Source of the DNA: Megamerina dolium
Lineage: Eukaryota; Arthropoda; Insecta; Diptera; Megamerinidae
Reading direction: 5' to 3'
NCBI GenBank assembly: GCA_963854835.1
Contig: OY978528.1
Coordinates: 33,711,335 to 33,775,334 of the forward strand
DNA: 64,000 nucleotides
How positions within the stretch are numbered: position 1 is the first letter of the stretch; the number at the start of each line of letters is the position of its first letter. The notes below the pieces were generated by a model. That model did no database searches and was not told the DNA's origin. It saw only the letters and a list, made by a program, of their open reading frames with translations. Positions 1 through 11,829 of the stretch are shown in pieces. Both the position numbers and the translations under genes were made by a program.

Positions 1-2093
1 CACAAAAATGAAAAAAGTCACATTCAAAGTAACTTTAATAGTGGATATGAGTAGGAACTTATGCCCACTATCACACTCTTTAGGCCAAAAGAAAAATAAA
101 AGATGAACAATCATCAAACCCAATTTGATTGTTTTACAAAAGCAAATAAAGGGATTACCTCCGCAAGCGCTACCTAAGTGTGGATATTGAAATCACCGTA
201 ATTTTTCTTGGGAAAATGATGTGCCCTATATAAATGGATTTGAGGTTAGTTTTCGTATTATGCATAATAAAGTTTGATAAGCAGAGATTTAAATGAATAC
301 GCAGGCATGCATACCCCCACGCCCACATCAATCTTTTTTACACATTTATATACACGAGCGTATTACATACGAGTCTACATACATGCGCACGTACCCTCAT
401 ATCTATAAATAAAATAAAATTGAACCAAAAAAATAATAAAGGATTTTAGAATTTGTTTGTATTTCTGCTTGGGGAAGGAGAAAACATAAGCACAAAAAAT
501 AGGAGGGATAAAGATTACATGAGTAGGATGATTTTGATTATTGTTATCGAAAAGGAAGCTACAGAAAGTCACAGATGTAAAACATACACTGGGCATTACT
601 GAAGTAGTTTTTTTCAAGATGATATTTGTATGTAAGGTAATAAGGTTTTTTTTTCGATTTTTCTCTACTTTGATTTGAACACATCAATATTCATGGAAGT
701 ACTTACATGTAGACTTCCTGAAAACATCTTTAAATAACTACAATATATTTTCTTTTACTGCAGTATTTTATTTTCATCATTAAAGTGAATAATGTGGAAG
801 GTTTTCTTTTACATACTTGTAGTACTGGAATGTACTAATTCAATGTCATAAACAACATTTCATGTTCATTATTTGTTAGAGTAGATCATTGAAATGACAT
901 ACAGCTCGGTTCATTTAATGACAGCAACAATTCTCTTAACAAATTCTTTTGCTCCATATTTAATATACATAATTTTGAGTATTCTTACTCTACTTAAACT
1001 ACAATACAATATGTACATACATATACATAGGCGCCTGTTTAATGATTAATCAGTCTCATTTCACACAATTCGCATTTCATAAAACTTTTTCCCACTCCAA
1101 ATATTTTAAATTCTTTCTGCATTTATATGGTATTCAGGAGTATAGTACAGATAGACCTTTCAGCCATTCGTCCGTACTGAGCCATTTATGAACTTCCTTT
1201 ACAATTCTTTTTTGTCATTTTATTATTGTCATCGCCTTCATTTTATTCACATTTGAAACTTTTAGATTTTTGCTTTACTTTTACTCTTCATTTGTTATAT
1301 TCTTGTTGCTATCGTTCTACCTCTCCTGTTGAAAACCAAACGCAGATAACAAAAACAAAAAAAAAAGGTTTCCTTTTGCCTGTTCTCTTTTTTGTATGTT
1401 TGTTGTTAGATCACCATGACATTTCCAAGATTGAATTACATTTTTTTATTTTTCATTAATTTGTGTGTAGTTTCAAAGTGTAGGGAGCAAGGAATTCGTA
1501 TACATATATTGTATTGTATGTATGTATTTATTTTAGTAATTTACTTTAGCTAACTTGATTTTCAATTTGTTGGAATCTGTAACAGAAGTATAAAAAACTC
1601 AATGTGCAAAAGAAGTTAAATGAAAGCAAATGACTGACTGATTTGTTTCGACTCGAATCACATGCCATGATTGCCATGATGCTTACATGATGATGTATGT
1701 ATATAATTACGATTACTTGTGTTTTATATAGTTAGACGTAAAATATCAGAATTATATACAAGGTGATTCACCTTTTATGCTAATGAAATGGGACGCATGT
1801 ACTTAATTATATTAAGTTCCATAATAAACATACATAAATCAATTTTAGTACTAAAATTGCAAAGATCTATTTATAATTTATAATTAATTAGTATAATTTA
1901 AATGAGTTTTTCAAAGTTGTGATTCTGTTCATAATGACAAAATATAATTCTAATACTAAATGATTTTGATATCACTAATAGCTACGTAGAAAAACCAATC
2001 GATGTACCGCCTATTTGTCAAATATAAAGCCGCATTTTATAGTCCATTAACATTAATAACGTCTAACGTTGTATCAGCAGTGACATTATTATT
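1..2093. other. intergenic or intronic AT-rich DNA, no gene seen
   Basis: No reading frame here has recognisable protein similarity, and the frames present are short and low in complexity. There is no tRNA-like, rRNA-like or inverted-repeat structure that I can defend. The base composition is typical of fly non-coding DNA. Confidence 0.6.
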
Positions 2094-2095
2094 AT

Positions 2096-2114
2096 GATCC
2101 CGATCCCGATCCCG
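2096..2114. repeat. (GATCCC)3 short tandem repeat
   Basis: Three head-to-tail copies of GATCCC lie just beyond the 3' end of the gypsy-type relic on the minus strand. The run is GC-rich for its surroundings and may be a leftover of that element. Confidence 0.7.
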
Positions 2115-2126
2115 TTTTTGGGTATT

Positions 2127-2870
2127 TTATAGTTTCTTTGAGTAAAATCTACGTGGCTTACAGGATCCAGTAATATGTTGTTGCAGCACAGCTCCCATAT
2201 CGATGTATAAAGCGTCCACACGAAATGACGTTTCGACCCCCTCGAAGGAATGTGCCAACAACGCAGAATGTGCTAATTGATTCTTGCATTCCTCACACAA
2301 AGATTGTAATTCTGAAGTGCAATTAACCAGACGTTTAAATTGGGCGTTGAGATGTCAACAAAATTCGACAATATGCCAAAATCTGTAACCTTCTGTAATA
2401 AATCATAGCAAGGAATTTCCAGTGGGTATAAGTTTGCCAGTAGTCTCAAGTTTAGCTGTCGATTAAACGATTATTTTTCATGGCAATTTACAAACCATAA
2501 TGTTCCAGGAAATTTGAGCCACTTATGGATTGTATGACATCAGCAACAATAAACGACCATAAAAATTGTTGTCATAGATCTAAATTAAAATTAACAATTT
2601 TCTCATCAAACGTACGAATTTTAGTGTTATTGTCAGAAAAAATGAGAAATGAGTGAGGTGTGCCATTTTTCTGCCGTTCTGTGGCCGGAAACACAGAGAC
2701 CCAGTCTATGAGGAACCTGAACTTCGAGTCTTGGTCTTGAAAGAACAGGCGCCATATTTGATGGTCGCCGTCGTCCATCACTTTAGAGGAGGCGGCTACT
2801 GGTTTTCCGGAAATGGCAATTTGGCGGCATTTCTTGACACGAACTCCTAATTTGTGATGATACCAGCAAT
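2127..2870 (-). pseudogene. gypsy-type LTR retrotransposon pol relic (protease plus start of RNase H, RT missing)
   Basis: Read on the minus strand, the first part is a retropepsin-like domain. FLID then WVSV occupies the active-site position (the Asp codon is at 2704-2706), where the family has Asp-Thr/Ser-Gly, so catalysis is lost. It is followed by the usual NNTKIRTF stretch and, in a shifted frame, by an LEHYGL-type block and RLIDS, which are typical of the protease C-terminus. Then a frame ending at a stop at 2127-2129 reads LLAHSFEGVE, MGAVLQQ and FYSKK, the connection and RNase H start of gypsy-type pol. The reverse transcriptase that should lie between (roughly 400 residues) is absent, so an internal deletion joined protease to RNase H. 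Several frameshifts and stops are present and no LTRs are seen. It is an old, immobile fragment. The family call rests on motif recognition by eye. Confidence 0.72.
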
Positions 2871-3060
2871 AAGGTTTCTCGGATGTTGAGCGATCATGTC
2901 TAGACTTGATGCCATGTCTAGATTACGGGAAGTTGTGATCCACCTCCGGATAAAGCGTTAATTTTATGCAGAATTTAATTTATTTGCTATTAAAAACAGT
3001 CTTAAGGGTTGTCACAGATAAAATAGCTTCAGTAATAACCAGTCGAATGGTAGAGCTCTT

Positions 3061-3245
3061 ACGGCATCACCTTTTCTGAGCTTTGTCACATAGCTCTTTT
3101 AGAAGCATTTTAATGGCAATTTGTTACTGGCGGAAGAATTGCTAAGTGCTTGCCGACAGGCGGGCACCGTTCGAAAGAAAAACCTTTTCGACATTAAACT
3201 TGTGCTTCAGCCGAGAATCAAACCCACGACCCACAGATCATCGTG
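3061..3245 (-). mobile_element. SINE fragment (tRNA-derived family), diverged
   Basis: This is the minus-strand counterpart of the central part of the SINE described at 27479 and 32668: the B-box region, the CGAAAGAAAAA and CTTGCCGACAGG blocks, and the TTTGTCACA...CTTTTAGAAGC block. The tRNA head is cut just after the B box and the 3' tail is missing. It is clearly more diverged than the 52-53 kb copies, so it is older. Confidence 0.8.
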
Positions 3246-4144
3246 GTGAATAGAATTCTAGAATTGTTTAAGCTTCCAAAGCATTATGATAAGGTATTTT
3301 TAAAAGAGATATATATTTTTTCTATACAGTTCACTTCTAGCTTGGTGCATTGAAAAGTACAATTTTTTAAATAATTTTCAAAGCTGTTTTTAACCTATTT
3401 TAATATTTATAATTAGGTGTTTTATCCAAACCCAAGAACCTTCAACATCTCCGATTGTTCATTAACAATTCTTTTATTCTCTGCACTTTGTTTAGGGTAT
3501 GATGACATTCTGAATGCTCGACATCATTTTAACTTTTGCTACTACAATGAAAATCTATAGAAAAGACGAACAGTTTATGAACGTTAATTAGATTTATTAA
3601 GTAAAAAGTTAAGTTTTATTCTACGCATTGAATTATGATTTTCTTGTTATAATGTAATATTTGTGATGAACTACTTATATCTGACAATCTGTTTGAAAGT
3701 ATGAAACAAACTAGCTGAAAATGCCATATGGCATTAATGGCAATTTATGCTGTTCCAGTTACATCGCACCGAAAGTGGTTAGAACCTCGCATCTATATAT
3801 GTACAATTATGCACCTTATTAAATGTCAGTTTGATTAATAGCCATTGTTGCTAATCACTTGATGGTAATTCATCAAAATGCTTATGCTTTAAATGTCTAC
3901 AGTAGTTACAGTAGTTGTAAAAAATACTGGTGTTAAATATTATAGAAATTCAATTTTCAAAGTGAATAAGCAAATTTTAGTACTTTTAGTACTAAATATA
4001 TATGTTCGCCATTGCTGGTTTATTAAAAAAATTAAATTTATTCAGTATTACGCATATAAAAAATGAAACATTGTGCTTATGTATTTTTATTACCATACTG
4101 TTTGGTAATATGGTGGTATATTTATATCAAGTTAAACTTAACCG
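3246..4144. other. AT-rich DNA, no gene seen
   Basis: I see no coding or structural signal in this interval. Confidence 0.6.
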
Positions 4145-4482
4145 TACCGTAGCTAAGTGGTTAGTGTGTTCGCCTTCTGATCTGTAGGTCGTGGTTCAAT
4201 TCCCGGCTGATGCATAACAAATTTAATATCGATAAGATTTTTCTTTCGAATGGTACCCACCTGTCGGCAAGCAATTGGCAATTCTTCCGACAGTAACAAC
4301 TTGCCATGAAAAAGCTTCTAAAAGAACTCTGTGACAAAGCTCAGAAAAAGTGATGTCACAAGTGTTCTGCCGTTCGGAACCGGTTAAAATAAGTAGGTCC
4401 CTTCTAATACTGTCCAAATTTAAGACGCACAACAGTAATGGAAGAGAAGCTCGGCCAAAGAGCCCTTTGGGGCTTTAAGTGC

Positions 4483-4485
<3 letters not shown>
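4145..4485 (+). mobile_element. tRNA-derived SINE, near full length
   Basis: The element begins with a tRNA-like head (A-box-like TAGCTAAGTGGTTAG, with one change from the CTCAGTGG form, and B-box-like GGTTCAATTCC). The family's body follows: CGGCAAGCAATTGGCAATTC, the GACAAAGCTCAGAAAAAGTG block, GTTCTGCCGTTCGGAACCGG, TAGGTCCCTTCTAAT, then GAAGAGAAGCTCGGCC and a GGGGCTTTAAGTGCCACATA 3' end. The tail has grown into a long (AT)n. A possible 7-bp duplication (TAAACTT) flanks the copy but is too short to be convincing. Confidence 0.88.

Positions 4486-4553
<68 letters not shown>
4486..4553. repeat. (AT)34 microsatellite at the SINE tail
   Basis: An uninterrupted run of 34 AT units starts immediately after the SINE 3' end motif GTGCCACAT. 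Other copies of the same SINE end in ACATATTTATTT, so the array probably grew from the element's own AT-rich tail. The run is self-complementary and could extrude as a cruciform. Confidence 0.95.
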
Positions 4554-4556
<3 letters not shown>

Positions 4557-5266
4557 TTTCTAATAAAATATCTATAAATAAATATTGTATATATTCAAAG
4601 CTAGTAGCTTTAAATTTATTTTCATTCACATACCTAATAACGCAATTTTAGTGAATGGTTGGTTGGTGGATAAGGGTTTGGTGAGATGTTATTGGTTATT
4701 GTTAACAATAACAGCAGCAATAAACCGTTCAATACGAACGAACGAAAAAAACCAACAAAATAAATCATACGAAAAAAAAAAAAACAAACACTTGCGGTAT
4801 CAAGAACAACAACAATTGTAAACCAAATAAAACGCACAAAATGGTGAGACGACATGCGTTGCATACAAAAATTGCCAATATCAGACTGTATGGCGGCTTT
4901 TCCATTTTTATTTACTTTTTGGTTTTTTCTTCTGATCTCTGTTTCTCTACTTTCATACTTTTATTTTACGTGTATTTATTGCATATGAGAGTGTGCGTAT
5001 ATGTACATAGCTATATATGTGTAGTGTTTGCGCTCATTTGATTGACGTTTTGTTGGAAGCCATGAAATGAAAATTGTTATTATTTTTATACCATCGTTTG
5101 TTATTATTATTCTTAACTTTTGATGCAAACCAAAGGGATCTGTGTTGTACTGACAGTATGAAATACAAATGAGTCTTGTTCCTTTATCATTTTACACTAA
5201 TGCTGCTCCTATATAAGGTATGTAGGAGTATGTTAGGCAAGCATTTATATTATTCGGCGATTTAAC
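4554..5266. other. AT-rich DNA, no gene seen
   Basis: There are a few low-complexity frames (A-rich, CAA-rich near 4700-4830) but no recognisable protein or RNA. Confidence 0.6.
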
Positions 5267-5274
5267 TAAAGTGT

Positions 5275-7164
5275 TCCCATCTTCCTCTGAGTACTGTATT
5301 AAGAAATGGACACGATGTAGACTCAGCACTCGAAAAATTCAACCAGCTGCTCTCATTAGCTCTCAGCTCAGCCACCTGCACAAAGGTATGCAAGCAATCA
5401 AACTATAGCCCATACACACCAGCCGATATTGAATTGCTAGTAAGACAGAAAAGAAGACTCCGAAGACAATGGCAAGAATTCAGATCACCGAATCTGAAAA
5501 CACAGCTACAGCACTGCACTCGAAAGTTAAAGCAAGCCTTAAAAAATAAAAACAACAAAGAGTTAGAAGAGCACATAGCGAAATTAACACCTGGTGAAGC
5601 GTCAGACTACTCTTTGTGGAAATCAGCAAAAAAATCAAATCGGCCAATTCTCACTGATTCCCCCATCCATTTGAGTGACGGTAATTGGGCTAGAAGCAAC
5701 TGTGAGAAGGGTTTGGCTTTTGCAAACCACCTAAAAAGTGTGTTTACACCCAATCCACCCTCTTCACAGTCCTCATTACCAATATTAACTTCTCAACCTT
5801 GCTCAATAACGCTCAAAATTAAAAAAAAGGACATATTCAAAGCAATTTATAAAGATTTAAACCCAAAAAAATCACCTGGTCCAGATAAAATTACCGGTAA
5901 AATGATAAAAGAGCTACCTCCGGCTTCAGTAATTCATCTGATGCACATTTTCAATGCTATCCTTCGTATTAAACACTATCCCAAATGCTGGAAAACTTCA
6001 AAAATTATTATGATAGCAAAACCAGGAAAAGACCCTACAAAAGTTGCATCGTATAGACCTATCAGCCTCCTGCCTCTACTTTCTAAAGTATTCGAAAAGC
6101 TACTTGTCATGAATATAACTCCATTTATTAATCTCAACCAACTGATTCCTCAACATCAGTTTGGATTTAGAAAACAGCACGGCACAATAGAACAAGTCCA
6201 CCGCATTGTAACTCTGATAAGGAACACTTTTGAAGAAAAAAAGTATTGCTCAGCTGTCTTTCTTGATATCACTCAAGCTTTCGATAAAGTATGGCACGAT
6301 GGCCTTATTTACAAACTCAAACTATTACTGCCTGCAAATGTCTCCTCATTGCTTAGTAGCTACCTCACGAAAAGACAATTTCTCGTACATCACAAGGATT
6401 ACACAACAAATCCATTGGATATTCACGCTGGCGTTCCTCAAGGAAGCGTTTTGGGTCCCTTACTGTATCTCTTATACACTTCAGATATGCCCAACAATAA
6501 CTATACATTCATATCGACCTTTGCTGATGATACGGCAATATTGTGCTCTCGCTCTAACCCCATAGAAGCTACTAAACTCCTGCAGACTCATGTCGATTCT
6601 CTCGAAATCTGGCTAGCAAAATGGCGTATAAAAGTCAATGAATCAAAGAGCGTACATGTAACCTTCACGCTAAGGCTAGATACATGTCCCCCACTTAAAA
6701 TTAATGGCCAATCAGTTCCAAAATGTTCCTCAACAAAGTACTTGGGTATTCACCTCGACAGAAGGCTGACATGGAAAAATCACATAGAGGCAAAGAAAAC
6801 TCAGATCAAGCTTAAAATTAATCAGTTATGGTGGCTGTTACACAAAAGATCAAGAAAAGCAATCCTGAAACCAATCTGGACTTATGGTATTCAGTTTTGG
6901 GGCACCGCATCTCCCTCTAATATCGAAAAATTGCAGCGAATACAATCCAAGTGTCTGCGAATTATTGTAAACGCGCCTTGGTATATGAGGAACGTTAACA
7001 TCCATAGAGATTTAAATGTATCCACAATTTCTGAGGAAGTTGCAATGTCCTGCAGAAGCTACATTCAAAAATTACACAATCATCCGAATCCCCTTGCTAG
7101 GCAATTGTTGCTGAGCAAGGGGCATCGTCGATTAAAAAGAAAAGACACACTGAATATGCTGTAA
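5275..7164 (+). CDS. reverse transcriptase part of jockey-type ORF2 (partial at 5' end)
   Basis: The frame is open from the insertion boundary itself to a stop at 7162-7164 (629 codons), so no internal start codon is meaningful. The early part (SALEKFNQLLSLA, then RRLRRQWQEFRSP) is the linker that in jockey-clade LINEs connects endonuclease and RT. RT signatures follow in order: KKSPGPDKI near 5870, SYRPISLLPLLSKVFEK near 6050-6100, HQFGFRKQHGT near 6160, AVFLDITQAFDKVWHDGL near 6255, GVPQGSVLGPLLY near 6430 and the catalytic block TFADDTAIL at about 6517-6543. KYLGIHLDRRLTWKNHI and a C-terminal HPNPLARQLL...RRLKRKD complete the jockey-like end. A full jockey ORF2 is roughly 900 residues, so about one third is missing. 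All catalytic motifs that I can see are intact. Clade assignment is by motif pattern and not by alignment. Confidence 0.9.
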   Translation, partial: SHLPLSTVLRNGHDVDSALEKFNQLLSLALSSATCTKVCKQSNYSPYTPADIELLVRQKRRLRRQWQEFRSPNLKTQLQHCTRKLKQALKNKNNKELEEHIAKLTPGEASDYSLWKSAKKSNRPILTDSPIHLSDGNWARSNCEKGLAFANHLKSVFTPNPPSSQSSLPILTSQPCSITLKIKKKDIFKAIYKDLNPKKSPGPDKITGKMIKELPPASVIHLMHIFNAILRIKHYPKCWKTSKIIMIAKPGKDPTKVASYRPISLLPLLSKVFEKLLVMNITPFINLNQLIPQHQFGFRKQHGTIEQVHRIVTLIRNTFEEKKYCSAVFLDITQAFDKVWHDGLIYKLKLLLPANVSSLLSSYLTKRQFLVHHKDYTTNPLDIHAGVPQGSVLGPLLYLLYTSDMPNNNYTFISTFADDTAILCSRSNPIEATKLLQTHVDSLEIWLAKWRIKVNESKSVHVTFTLRLDTCPPLKINGQSVPKCSSTKYLGIHLDRRLTWKNHIEAKKTQIKLKINQLWWLLHKRSRKAILKPIWTYGIQFWGTASPSNIEKLQRIQSKCLRIIVNAPWYMRNVNIHRDLNVSTISEEVAMSCRSYIQKLHNHPNPLARQLLLSKGHRRLKRKDTLNML

Positions 7165-7323
7165 AATTGCTACATCTCGCGACTCACCAAATTGTGATGG
7201 AACGTAGGGGATATCACATAGTTTTATTTAGTTTGTAAGATTTGAATACTTATTGTTAGTTTCTTGAAAGAAAGAAAGAAAGATTCAATAAAAAAAATAA
7301 GCTAACAAAAAAAAAAAAAAAAT
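5275..7323 (+). mobile_element. jockey-type LINE insertion, 5'-truncated, recent
   Basis: The insertion is bounded by an 8-bp direct repeat TAAAGTGT at 5267-5274 and 7324-7331, the target-site duplication expected of target-primed reverse transcription. The 5' end falls inside ORF2 between the endonuclease and reverse-transcriptase domains, so ORF1 and the endonuclease are missing. The 3' end has a (GAAA)n patch near 7265-7283, an AATAAA at about 7286 and an A-run to 7323. The uninterrupted reading frame argues for a young insertion. The element cannot move itself because it lacks the endonuclease and promoter. Confidence 0.88.
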
Positions 7324-7331
7324 TAAAGTGT

Positions 7332-9789
7332 CAATTGTTGACTTGATCCACAGATGGGTATGTGTGTGTTTTCTTTTTATTGTATTTTAATGTTATTCTA
7401 TAAATTTTAATTTAATTTAAGGTCATTTCAGATATACCTATATCTATAAATACAATACGTATATAGCTGGATATATGCATAAGATTAAATTTTTGATGTG
7501 AATAATTTAATGAATTCTCTTAGCAAAATTATAATTTTAATAAATCTAATAAATCTGCATTCTATGTAAATAATTCGGTGCTGGCAGTATACATCGACAC
7601 TAATAAATGCGTTTTAATTAACTACTGATTTTCCTTGAATATATGATACACGCACCTAATAAGTATAATTAATTTGATATGCTATAGTACATACATACAT
7701 ATATCCTCATAGGAATACATCAATAACAAAAGAGAATTCCCCCAATAGACAATAGTACACATATTACATGTGAATGAATCAAGGTACATGATGGTACAAA
7801 TATACATACATACGTAAATATAAAATATTGTATAGTATTGTAAGAATATACATATGTGTATGTATGTGCGTGTGCATGTTTGTATGGATGTATACATATA
7901 TGTTTATTAGAGTATCCCTCAATTTTGACGTAAACCATACACTCTTTTTTCAGTTTATTTCCAAATACTTTGACAACAATTTTAGTGCAGTTGGTCTGAA
8001 ATATCTACAAAATATTATCAAAAGTTTCCGCAACCAGTCTTTGCATTAAAATCTCATTAAAATTGACTTGGAATAGTTCCATGAAATGTCAGTTTTCGCC
8101 ACACAATATTTTCCCAGACTCCCAGTTGACTTTTTTCTGTTTGCGTTTTGACTCTGCTCTAAAAGGAAATAAAATTCTACGTTTTTACTTATATATATTG
8201 CTTACGCTCAAGCAAATATGAGGTGAATTTCTTGTAGGTAATTAAACTCACCTTATCATGTCAACTTGTTTGTGTCTAAGGGACTTACTTTAGCATGTTT
8301 AATGTGTATTTTCATATGTATGCATTGGAAACGTATTCACGTATGACATATCTACAATACAACGTATTTAAGGTACATAATATTTTGTCAAATCAACGAT
8401 GTATGCCTTTGCTTGTTCTTGTCAAATATTTATATCTCTTTACTCAGGCATAAGAAATCTAATAAGTACTTCATAGACATTTTTTAGAAAATTCTTTTTA
8501 CCGATTTAAAAGAAATGAATGCTAAGTAAATGGTACCAAAATAAACACTTGAGGCCACTTTGTCCTTTTTCTTTGTGTTTTCTTTGCACTGAATACCTTG
8601 GTTGAAGTAAATAAAATTCTTAGACTTGGAACAATTTTTACGAATAACTTTAATTTATTTATTTTCATAAATTGAGTCAATATTTTTATATGTATCGTAC
8701 ACATACATTTGGTTTTAAACATATTTCATAACTCGTTATTGAGTGGAATTGCATAGCTATGCTCCCTACATTCTGTAGGGTAAACATTTTTTTACTTTGA
8801 AGTACATTTTATTTTATTATATGAAAATATGAACAATTTTTTTTTCTCTTAGTACATACAAGTGTATGTAAATAAATTTTTCCTTGGCTTGTGTCTCAAT
8901 ATGTAAACATATGATGATGTGTGTGTGTGTGTGTTTGTGTATGTCCATGTGCCTTTGGCAAAATTTAATTTATTGGAAATTTACTGTTAAAGCCGAGACT
9001 TATTACAAATATCAATATCGTTGTTTCTTTTTTTTTTTTCGATATTAAAAAAATTAATTTTTATGTTACCAATAATCCAAACGCTAGCAAATATATAAAA
9101 TACACAAAAAATTTTTTCTATCAAAAATAAACAAAATTTAATCACCAATGTTTCTAGAGTATTTACATGGAAAAACTTAAATCAATAATCTGAGTCTCTT
9201 ACTTTACTTACGCAAGCATGAATACTCGCAACCACATATATGTACAGTACCAAAAAGAAAGAACAAAATTATCTGACATAAGTAATCAAATTCAATTAAC
9301 ATACTTAATGTGATGAGCCGACATTATGAAGCAAACACTCTTATAATAGGTAGTTATGATTGATATATAAAGAACGTAGAGCACAGTTCATGCAATACGT
9401 ATTCAGTACATACAATACATATAGACAAGCATACAATACTAAATCAGTATTATATGGAACGTCCCACTGATAAAAACGTAAGAATTAATGTTCATAAAAA
9501 TCCAGGTAAAATCGTAAATCCAGGAACATGCATACACACGAATCGAGAAGACAGCAACAAATGTAGCGAGCGAAAAGTACAAAAGACAGGTAGTAAGTAA
9601 TATAAATAACTGGTGAGCTCGCAAAAGTAGGCAATGTTTATCTATGTTTTATTGTTCTACTTATTTATATGTGTGTGCATGTTAGAGCGGTCCTTAATTG
9701 TCGACTTTCGAATCCGCTCAAGTACTTACACTTTATTTCTTTACATTTATGTGAAAACAAAATGAATACGAATTATCAAATAAGAAAGA
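7332..9789. other. AT-rich DNA, no gene seen; short (TG)n near 8917-8932
   Basis: The only features are CATACA/TATGTA-type low-complexity stretches (7690-7890) and a (TG)8 run around 8917-8932. No protein similarity is recognised. Confidence 0.55.
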
Positions 9790-9895
9790 TATGTGGAAAA
9801 ATATCTCAGCTAAGTCATATCAGTCGAATAGACCGAAAACATACTCTAGCCAAGAAGGTGTTGTATTCGGAAACCGATGGAGAGCATCACTGGAA
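9790..9895 (+). pseudogene. short relic of the RTE-like LINE C-terminus
   Basis: The stretch reads SHISRIDRKHTLAKKVLYSE, which matches the WLGHV...APAKKVLYSEPAGG segment of the RTE-like LINE at the right end of the window (about 62600-62640, minus strand). At DNA level AAGAAGGTGTTRTATTCGGA is shared. The match fades on both sides. It is a small remnant with no function. Confidence 0.7.
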
Positions 9896-11395
9896 ATAAA
9901 AATCTGACAGCCGATGATAAGAGTAGAATACAAGTAGAATACGAGTAGAGAGTACAAGTAATGGAAAGTCTGTCAGAGTTTACGTGCACAGAATTTTGAA
10001 TAATGTGAATAATTAAATTTTTTTTCTTTATCGGCCCTGTGATATTTGAATTGGATATCAAAATCGACGAGTTTATTGTTCTGTTATTGTATTTTTTGCT
10101 GTTGTTTTCTTTTATTTCTACTTCTTCCTCTTATAGGATATCATTTCATCATGTTAAGGATCAGGTTATTGTACATTGCTCTTCATACTTGATAATGTTC
10201 ATTTATAAAATCGGAACACGTTTGTAAATCGTCGTTACACGTGTAAATTTTATTTATTTATCTCTGTTTCGATTTTCAATCAAAAGAATGAAGTAAGAAG
10301 AATAAACGCAATATTAATGAAAAATTGAAAATGTGGAATTTTGTAAATATATCATATACTCCATTGTACTAATTAAATTTGTATTGTATAAATTGCTCTA
10401 ATTTTTAACTGTCCTTGCAATAATATTTATCTCGTCTATAGTTATTGAATTTTAAATTCGTATTTTATACGAATAACTGAATTTATGAAATAAAAAATAA
10501 AATAAAAACAAATCAATATAACCCCTCCAACATGTTGTTTCCCAATTTGAAAATTATCTTTAAGCATCGCCATTATCTGAGCATATAACATGTGTAACTA
10601 ATGTTAAATGGATGTACATACTATATTCTATACGCTACAATGTGTCCAGTGTATTATTAAAACATATATATTTTCTATCTTATCGAAGCATTAGGATATG
10701 TATTCATTGCTCTATGAAGTTGCTACAAATAACTAGCTACTTGACCAATTGCTCTAATATTATACTACTAAATATTTACAGAAAGTTTGCTATATTTCAT
10801 TAAATTATACACTCATTGTAGAGTGATAGACTTCCATGAGTGAGCGCTTCATAAGCTTACTCATCGTACCTTTAATATTTCCTATGACCTTGGGCATTAT
10901 ATGTGCATTCATGTATATATGTATGTATGTTTTGTATATGTATATGTATTCGACTGTTTATATACTTGTTACGTGTTTGCTTTTCTGTTTCCTTTTCACT
11001 TGAAACACTGGTTCAATTTACGTTTACTTTTCAACTTTACACAAACACTCGTATACATGCAAGTAAAGAAGTCAATAAAAACGTATTTATTTATTTATTT
11101 TTATAGATGAATGTATCTGTTTTACTTTCAGTTATAAAAGTAAAGTGTTTAAAAAAAAAGAAAATACAAAGATTTGTTTTTAATTTATTTTCTTCTGTTT
11201 GTCTTTCTGTCAGCTTTAACTAGCACACGTGTGAGTAATTTTCAAAAACTGAATAATTAACATATTAACTACTAGAGTATTTGTTATTTAAAAATTTATA
11301 CGTAGTATGTATTTATATGTATCTTACTTGGTTTTCTATTACTGAAATTCTATGTAATGCTTAAAAGAAAAGAATATGTTTCGAGCCGTGGTGAC
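9896..11395. other. AT-rich DNA, no gene seen
   Basis: No coding similarity is recognised. There are T-rich and TATGTA-type low-complexity tracts near 10900-11110. Confidence 0.55.
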
Positions 11396-11815
11396 GTGAA
11401 TTGTCAACTACTACTCACTACTCTCAAGTGACTACCGTCCGTCCATTCGTCCGATAACATGAGCAAATATCGAGCTATTTTGGCACGAGTAACCTATGAT
11501 GGGTATCCCGCACAACGACCATTGCAGAAGCTGCAACGACATAACCGCTAAGGAGACGGTAGAGCATTTCTTGTGCAAATGTCCGGCCTTATCCAGAAAC
11601 CGATTAACATTCTTCGGTAGCCCTTTCTTTGTTAACCTAGGACAGGTATCTAAATAGAGATCTCCCATATCCTTCAGTTCATAAACAACTCCGGCTGGTT
11701 GTAACATATCCTTCAACACTCAGTAGGTCTTAGCGAGATTTATGGCTCAAAACAGCATTTCGTTTGCTACTTGAGCGACCAGGGTCGCAGCCATTCTACC
11801 TACCTACCTACCTAT
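11396..11815 (+). pseudogene. 3' relic of a LINE (Zn-knuckle-like C-terminus) with (CCTA)n tail
   Basis: The plus strand reads HNDHCRSCNDITAKETVEHF then LCKCPALSRNRL and FFVNLGQ, the Cys/His-bearing C-terminal end found after the RNase H domain in I/R1/Loa-type LINEs (pattern C-x2-C...H-x3-C-x-CPAL). The frame stops at about 11657. The rest is 3' untranslated sequence ending in four CCTA units (CTACCTACCTACCTA) near 11797-11813, which would be the element's tail. It is strongly 5'-truncated and decayed. It differs from the LINE at 19 and 38 kb in tail and in detail. Confidence 0.7.
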
Positions 11816-11829
11816 GATCCAAGGGTATG

